A program made the position numbers and the translations under genes. Positions 5,818 to 7,937 of a stretch of 7,937 bases of DNA are shown here, piece after piece. The DNA is from Acidobacteriota bacterium (lineage in GTDB: Bacteria; Acidobacteriota; Vicinamibacteria; Vicinamibacterales; Vicinamibacteraceae): positions 1-7,937 of the forward strand of contig JACDAO010000128.1 in assembly GCA_013695405.1 (NCBI GenBank). The letters are read 5' to 3'. The notes below the pieces were generated by a model. The model searched no databases and was not told where the DNA came from. It saw only the letters and a list, made by a program, of their open reading frames with translations. Numbering within the stretch: the first letter of the stretch is position 1; every line of letters begins with the position of its first letter.

Positions 5818-5953
5818 GCAGATCGGACGGGTCCTGGCCGCGAACAGCCCCACCCGGCCGCGAGCCACCCGCGCAGCGGCCAACGAGTTTCGCGTCCGGG
5901 CCGGGCGCCCGTGCGCGGCCACCCGTCCGCCCACACCGCGGCGTGTCGGGCGT
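5818..5953. other. Non-coding GC-rich spacer inside the convergent gap
   Basis: This is the part of the 5717-5992 convergent gap that lies between the repeats. Short open frames cross it on both strands, but their translations are Arg/Pro-rich and show no family motif. An 8-bp direct repeat, GGCCGCGA, occurs at 5836-5843 and 5856-5863. Nothing else is recognised. Confidence 0.6.
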
Positions 5954-5971
5954 CGGGCCTCAGACGGCCTG
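5954..5971. repeat. GGCCTCAGACGGCCTG hairpin, copy 2
   Basis: The 16-bp core at 5956-5971 is identical to 5737-5752. Here the left arm is CGGGCC, so the stem keeps six pairs with one G-T (G-U) wobble. It is in the same orientation as copy 1, 219 bp further on, close to the 3' end of the minus-strand DUF411 gene. Confidence 0.8.
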
Positions 5972-5991
5972 TAGCCCGTAGTCCGTAGCCC
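5971..5991 (+). repeat. Three tandem GTAGYCC heptamers
   Basis: GTAGCCC (5971-5977), GTAGTCC (5978-5984) and GTAGCCC (5985-5991) run head to tail and stop 1 bp before the DUF411 stop codon (TTA on the plus strand at 5993-5995). The first G is shared with the preceding hairpin. The same GTAGCC start begins every hairpin repeat at 405-477 and 5771-5796. Confidence 0.8.
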
Positions 5992-5992
5992 G

Positions 5993-6460
5993 TTAGTGCC
6001 TGGCGAACACCGTGGTCTTGCCGTCGGCGGTGAAGGCGACGGTGTCGAACTTCTGCGGCGTGCCGCCTTCCATGCCCGGCGAGCCGATCGGCATGCCGGC
6101 GACGGCGATGCCCTTGATCGCCGGCTTCTCGGACAGCAGGCGCTTGACGTCGGCCGCTGGGACGTGGCCTTCGACCACGTACGAGCCGACCAGCGCGGTG
6201 TGACACGACGTCAGTGACGCCGGCACGCCGTGCTGCGCGCGCAGCGGCGACAGATCGTCGCGGTGCTGAGTCAACACCTTGAGGCCGTTGCCCTGCAGGT
6301 GCTCGACCCACTTCTGGCAACAGCCGCAGGTCGGCGTCTTGTAGACGACAATGGTCGGCGCGGTAATCTGCGCCGGGGTCTGCGCAGTGAGCGCGGCGCC
6401 CGTCAGGGCGACGGTCGCCACCAGTGCTGCGCCGACCCGCCCAAGCATGCGTGAAGTCAC
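5993..6460 (-). CDS. DUF411 exported metal-binding protein
   Basis: A 155-aa protein from a GTG start (6460), or 151 aa from the ATG at 6448. The GTG is preferred because AGGAG lies 6 bp upstream of it; the ATG would be 18 bp away. Either start gives a Sec signal peptide (hydrophobic run ending AALTAQ, about residue 27). The mature part is a compact DUF411 domain: VYKTPTCGCCQKW with the CxCC site (Cys45, Cys47, Cys48), then GVPASLTSCHTALVGSYVVEGHVP with a further Cys-His pair, and GIAVAGMPIGSPGME near the end. DUF411 proteins are small, thioredoxin-like and often lie in copper or other metal resistance loci; metal binding is family-based inference. It is 74 bp downstream of the M28 gene on the same strand and is likely co-transcribed, although the strong own ribosome-binding site allows independent translation. 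A long open frame continues upstream of the GTG but overlaps the peptidase and is not coding. Confidence 0.92.
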   Translation of the reverse strand: MTSRMLGRVGAALVATVALTGAALTAQTPAQITAPTIVVYKTPTCGCCQKWVEHLQGNGLKVLTQHRDDLSPLRAQHGVPASLTSCHTALVGSYVVEGHVPAADVKRLLSEKPAIKGIAVAGMPIGSPGMEGGTPQKFDTVAFTADGKTTVFARH

Positions 6461-6466
6461 GATTCG

Positions 6467-6475
6467 CTCCTCACC
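6467..6475 (-). promoter_or_regulatory. Ribosome-binding site deciding the DUF411 GTG start
   Basis: Minus-strand GGTGAGGAG, with AGGAG at 6471-6467, ends 6 bp before GTG 6460. This places the start at the GTG, four codons before the ATG at 6448. Confidence 0.65.
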
Positions 6476-6534
6476 TGCAGGATAGCATCGTCGCCGAGCG
6501 CCGAACGCCGACGGCCGGCGGCCGATTCCGTTCC

Positions 6535-7932
6535 TCAGCGCGGCAGCGGCGTGGCCATGTCGGCGGCGACCCACGTCACCACGGCAATCGCTGTCGAGGC
6601 CTTGGCCATCTCCCTGGGATCGATCCGTTCGACGGTGTCGGCCGGGGTATGGTGGATTTGAAAGTAGCGGGTGGTCTCGCCCTGCAGGGCCATTGTCGGC
6701 ACCTGTCCGGCCTGCGCGATCGGGCCGATGTCGGCGCCGCCGCCGCCCGGTACCAGAGGTGGCAGCCCGAGCGGGCCCAGCAGGTCGACCACCTCGCTCA
6801 TCTTCTGGCGAGCCCGCTCGTTGCCGGTGAAGCCGAGGCGCATCGGGTCGAACACGCCGGTGTCGGCTTCGAGCGCCAGGACGTGCCGGGACGCATCGGC
6901 CGCGTGGGCGTCGCGATAGGCGAGTGCGCCGCGGAGGCCGTTCTCCTCGTTGGTGAACAGCACCACGCGAATCGTACGCCGTGGTTGCAGCCCCAGCGAC
7001 CGGATCAGTCGCGCGGCCTCCCAGGTGACCACGCACCCGGCGCCGTCGTCGGAGGCGCCGCCGGCCGGATCCCAGGAGTCGAAGTGCCCGCCGATCAACA
7101 CGACCTCCTCGGGCCGCTCACGGCCGCGGATCTCGCCGACTACATTGGCGGACGGCACGTCGCCCTCCGTGCGGGCCTGCATCGTGAGGCGCAGGGTCAC
7201 CGAAACGGCGCGGCCGACCAACCGCGCCAGGCGCTGCGCGTCCTCGACCGGAATCGCTGCCGCAGGAATCTTGTCGGTGCCCTCGGCGTAGTGCATCGCG
7301 CCGGTGTGCGGCGTCCGCAAGCCAATCGGCCCTACCGAGCGAACCAGCACGGCGACGGCGCCGTGCCGGGCGGCGACACTCGCGCCGGTCGCGCGGTAGA
7401 CCACTGTTGCGCCGTAGCCGTTGTACGGTACGTCGAACAGGACGATCCGGCCGTGCGCCTCGCTGGCGCGTGCCGCGAGGTCGTAGAAGCTCCTGACGAC
7501 CAGCAGCGGCGCGGTGATGCCAGCGGGCGGCGTCGCGACGCTGCCGCCGAGGCCGAGCAGCACCAGGGGCGAGGCGACCGGTTCGACGATGTCGAGCGAC
7601 TCGAGGCCGCGGACCCAGCGCGGCGCCATCGTCTTCTCGAGTCGGACCGCGTCCAGTCCGTCGCGCCGCATCGTTTCGGCCGCCCACTCGATTGCCAGCT
7701 CGAGGTTGCGGGAGCCGGTCAGGCGTCCGCCGAAGGTGTCACACAACTCGGCGAGCCGGTCCCAGGCGTGGCTGTCCTTCATGCCGTCGGCGAGCAGCCG
7801 GCCAACGTCGGCCGCATGCGGCGCAAGCCACGAAGGATGCGGCAGCGCGGCCTGGGCGACGGCGCGGCTCCGCGCGCTACCCAACGCACCGACAGCGGTG
7901 ACCGACGAGAGGAAGGCGCGACGACTCGGCAT
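6535..7932 (-). CDS. Tat-exported M28 metallopeptidase, carboxypeptidase Q-like
   Basis: A 465-aa protein starting at the ATG at 7932; only 5 bp upstream remain in the window, but the start is supported by an immediate Tat signal (SRRAFLSS at 3-10, cleavage near AVA/Q27). A helical N-domain with FGGRLTGSRNLE precedes a protease-associated domain (about 130-250, with ITAPLLVVRSFYDL and RIVLFDVPYNGYG). The M28 core follows with all expected di-zinc residues: His283 in GGHFDSWD, Asp295 in GASDDGAG, Glu329 (base) and Glu330 in TNEENG, Asp357 in EADTG and His428 in HHTPADT. Domain order and the WVRG, GLGGS and HFDSWD wording fit the carboxypeptidase Q (plasma glutamate carboxypeptidase) group, which releases residues from short peptides. 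It should act in the periplasm. The DUF411 gene follows on the same strand; any functional link is unproved. Confidence 0.94.
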   Translation of the reverse strand: MPSRRAFLSSVTAVGALGSARSRAVAQAALPHPSWLAPHAADVGRLLADGMKDSHAWDRLAELCDTFGGRLTGSRNLELAIEWAAETMRRDGLDAVRLEKTMAPRWVRGLESLDIVEPVASPLVLLGLGGSVATPPAGITAPLLVVRSFYDLAARASEAHGRIVLFDVPYNGYGATVVYRATGASVAARHGAVAVLVRSVGPIGLRTPHTGAMHYAEGTDKIPAAAIPVEDAQRLARLVGRAVSVTLRLTMQARTEGDVPSANVVGEIRGRERPEEVVLIGGHFDSWDPAGGASDDGAGCVVTWEAARLIRSLGLQPRRTIRVVLFTNEENGLRGALAYRDAHAADASRHVLALEADTGVFDPMRLGFTGNERARQKMSEVVDLLGPLGLPPLVPGGGGADIGPIAQAGQVPTMALQGETTRYFQIHHTPADTVERIDPREMAKASTAIAVVTWVAADMATPLPR

Positions 7933-7937
7933 GACCC

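Noticed and set aside
5784..5981. 65-codon plus-strand ORF in the convergent gap
   Set aside because: It starts inside the hairpin repeat, is Arg/Pro-rich, and has no ribosome-binding site or recognisable motif.
6461..7036. Upstream extension of the DUF411 frame into the M28 gene
   Set aside because: It overlaps the conserved catalytic region of the peptidase, the translation is Arg/Gly-rich, and a good ribosome-binding site and signal peptide mark the start at 6460.

Overview
The window is GC-rich chromosomal DNA, probably from an Acidobacteriota of the Vicinamibacteria type. This is inferred from the gene repertoire (ThuA-like protein, DUF1080, nucleoside-symporter-type MFS, exported sugar isomerase/epimerase, carboxypeptidase Q-like M28, DUF411), the heavy use of Tat and Sec export, and the GTAGCC-type intergenic hairpin repeats. 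No rRNA or other marker gene is present, so the placement is tentative.

Layout, left to right. At 1-392 (+) lies the 3' part of a ThuA-like gene whose stop codon sits inside a 17-bp tandem duplication. At 376-477 there is a repeat cluster with two copies of a 29-bp unit carrying a perfect 9-bp hairpin. At 494-1360 (+) is an exported DUF1080 (3-keto-disaccharide hydrolase family) protein, translationally coupled to an NHS-type MFS permease at 1360-2598 (+). The stretch 2599-2928 has no convincing gene but holds an 11-bp inverted repeat and a 7-bp hairpin. At 2929-3492 (+) is a small His-containing putative lipoprotein. At 3589-4731 (+) is a cysteine desulfurase, followed 10 bp later by a Tat-exported sugar isomerase/epimerase at 4742-5716 (+). 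The convergent gap 5717-5992 is packed with repeats, including a covarying version of the hairpin seen at 405-477. On the minus strand, an M28 metallopeptidase (6535-7932) is followed by a DUF411 metal-binding protein (5993-6460).

Together the ThuA, DUF1080, MFS and isomerase genes look like part of a carbohydrate-scavenging set, possibly a 3-keto-glycoside route: oxidised disaccharide cleaved outside the cytoplasm, products imported, sugar isomerised. The expected Gfo/Idh/MocA-type dehydrogenase is not in the window. The minus-strand pair suggests periplasmic peptide processing and metal (copper-type) handling. Most products carry export signals or are membrane proteins; the cysteine desulfurase is the clear cytoplasmic exception. 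I do not see a wholly new enzyme system. The most unusual signal is the intergenic repeat family whose stem shows a compensatory base-pair change between two loci about 5.3 kb apart.
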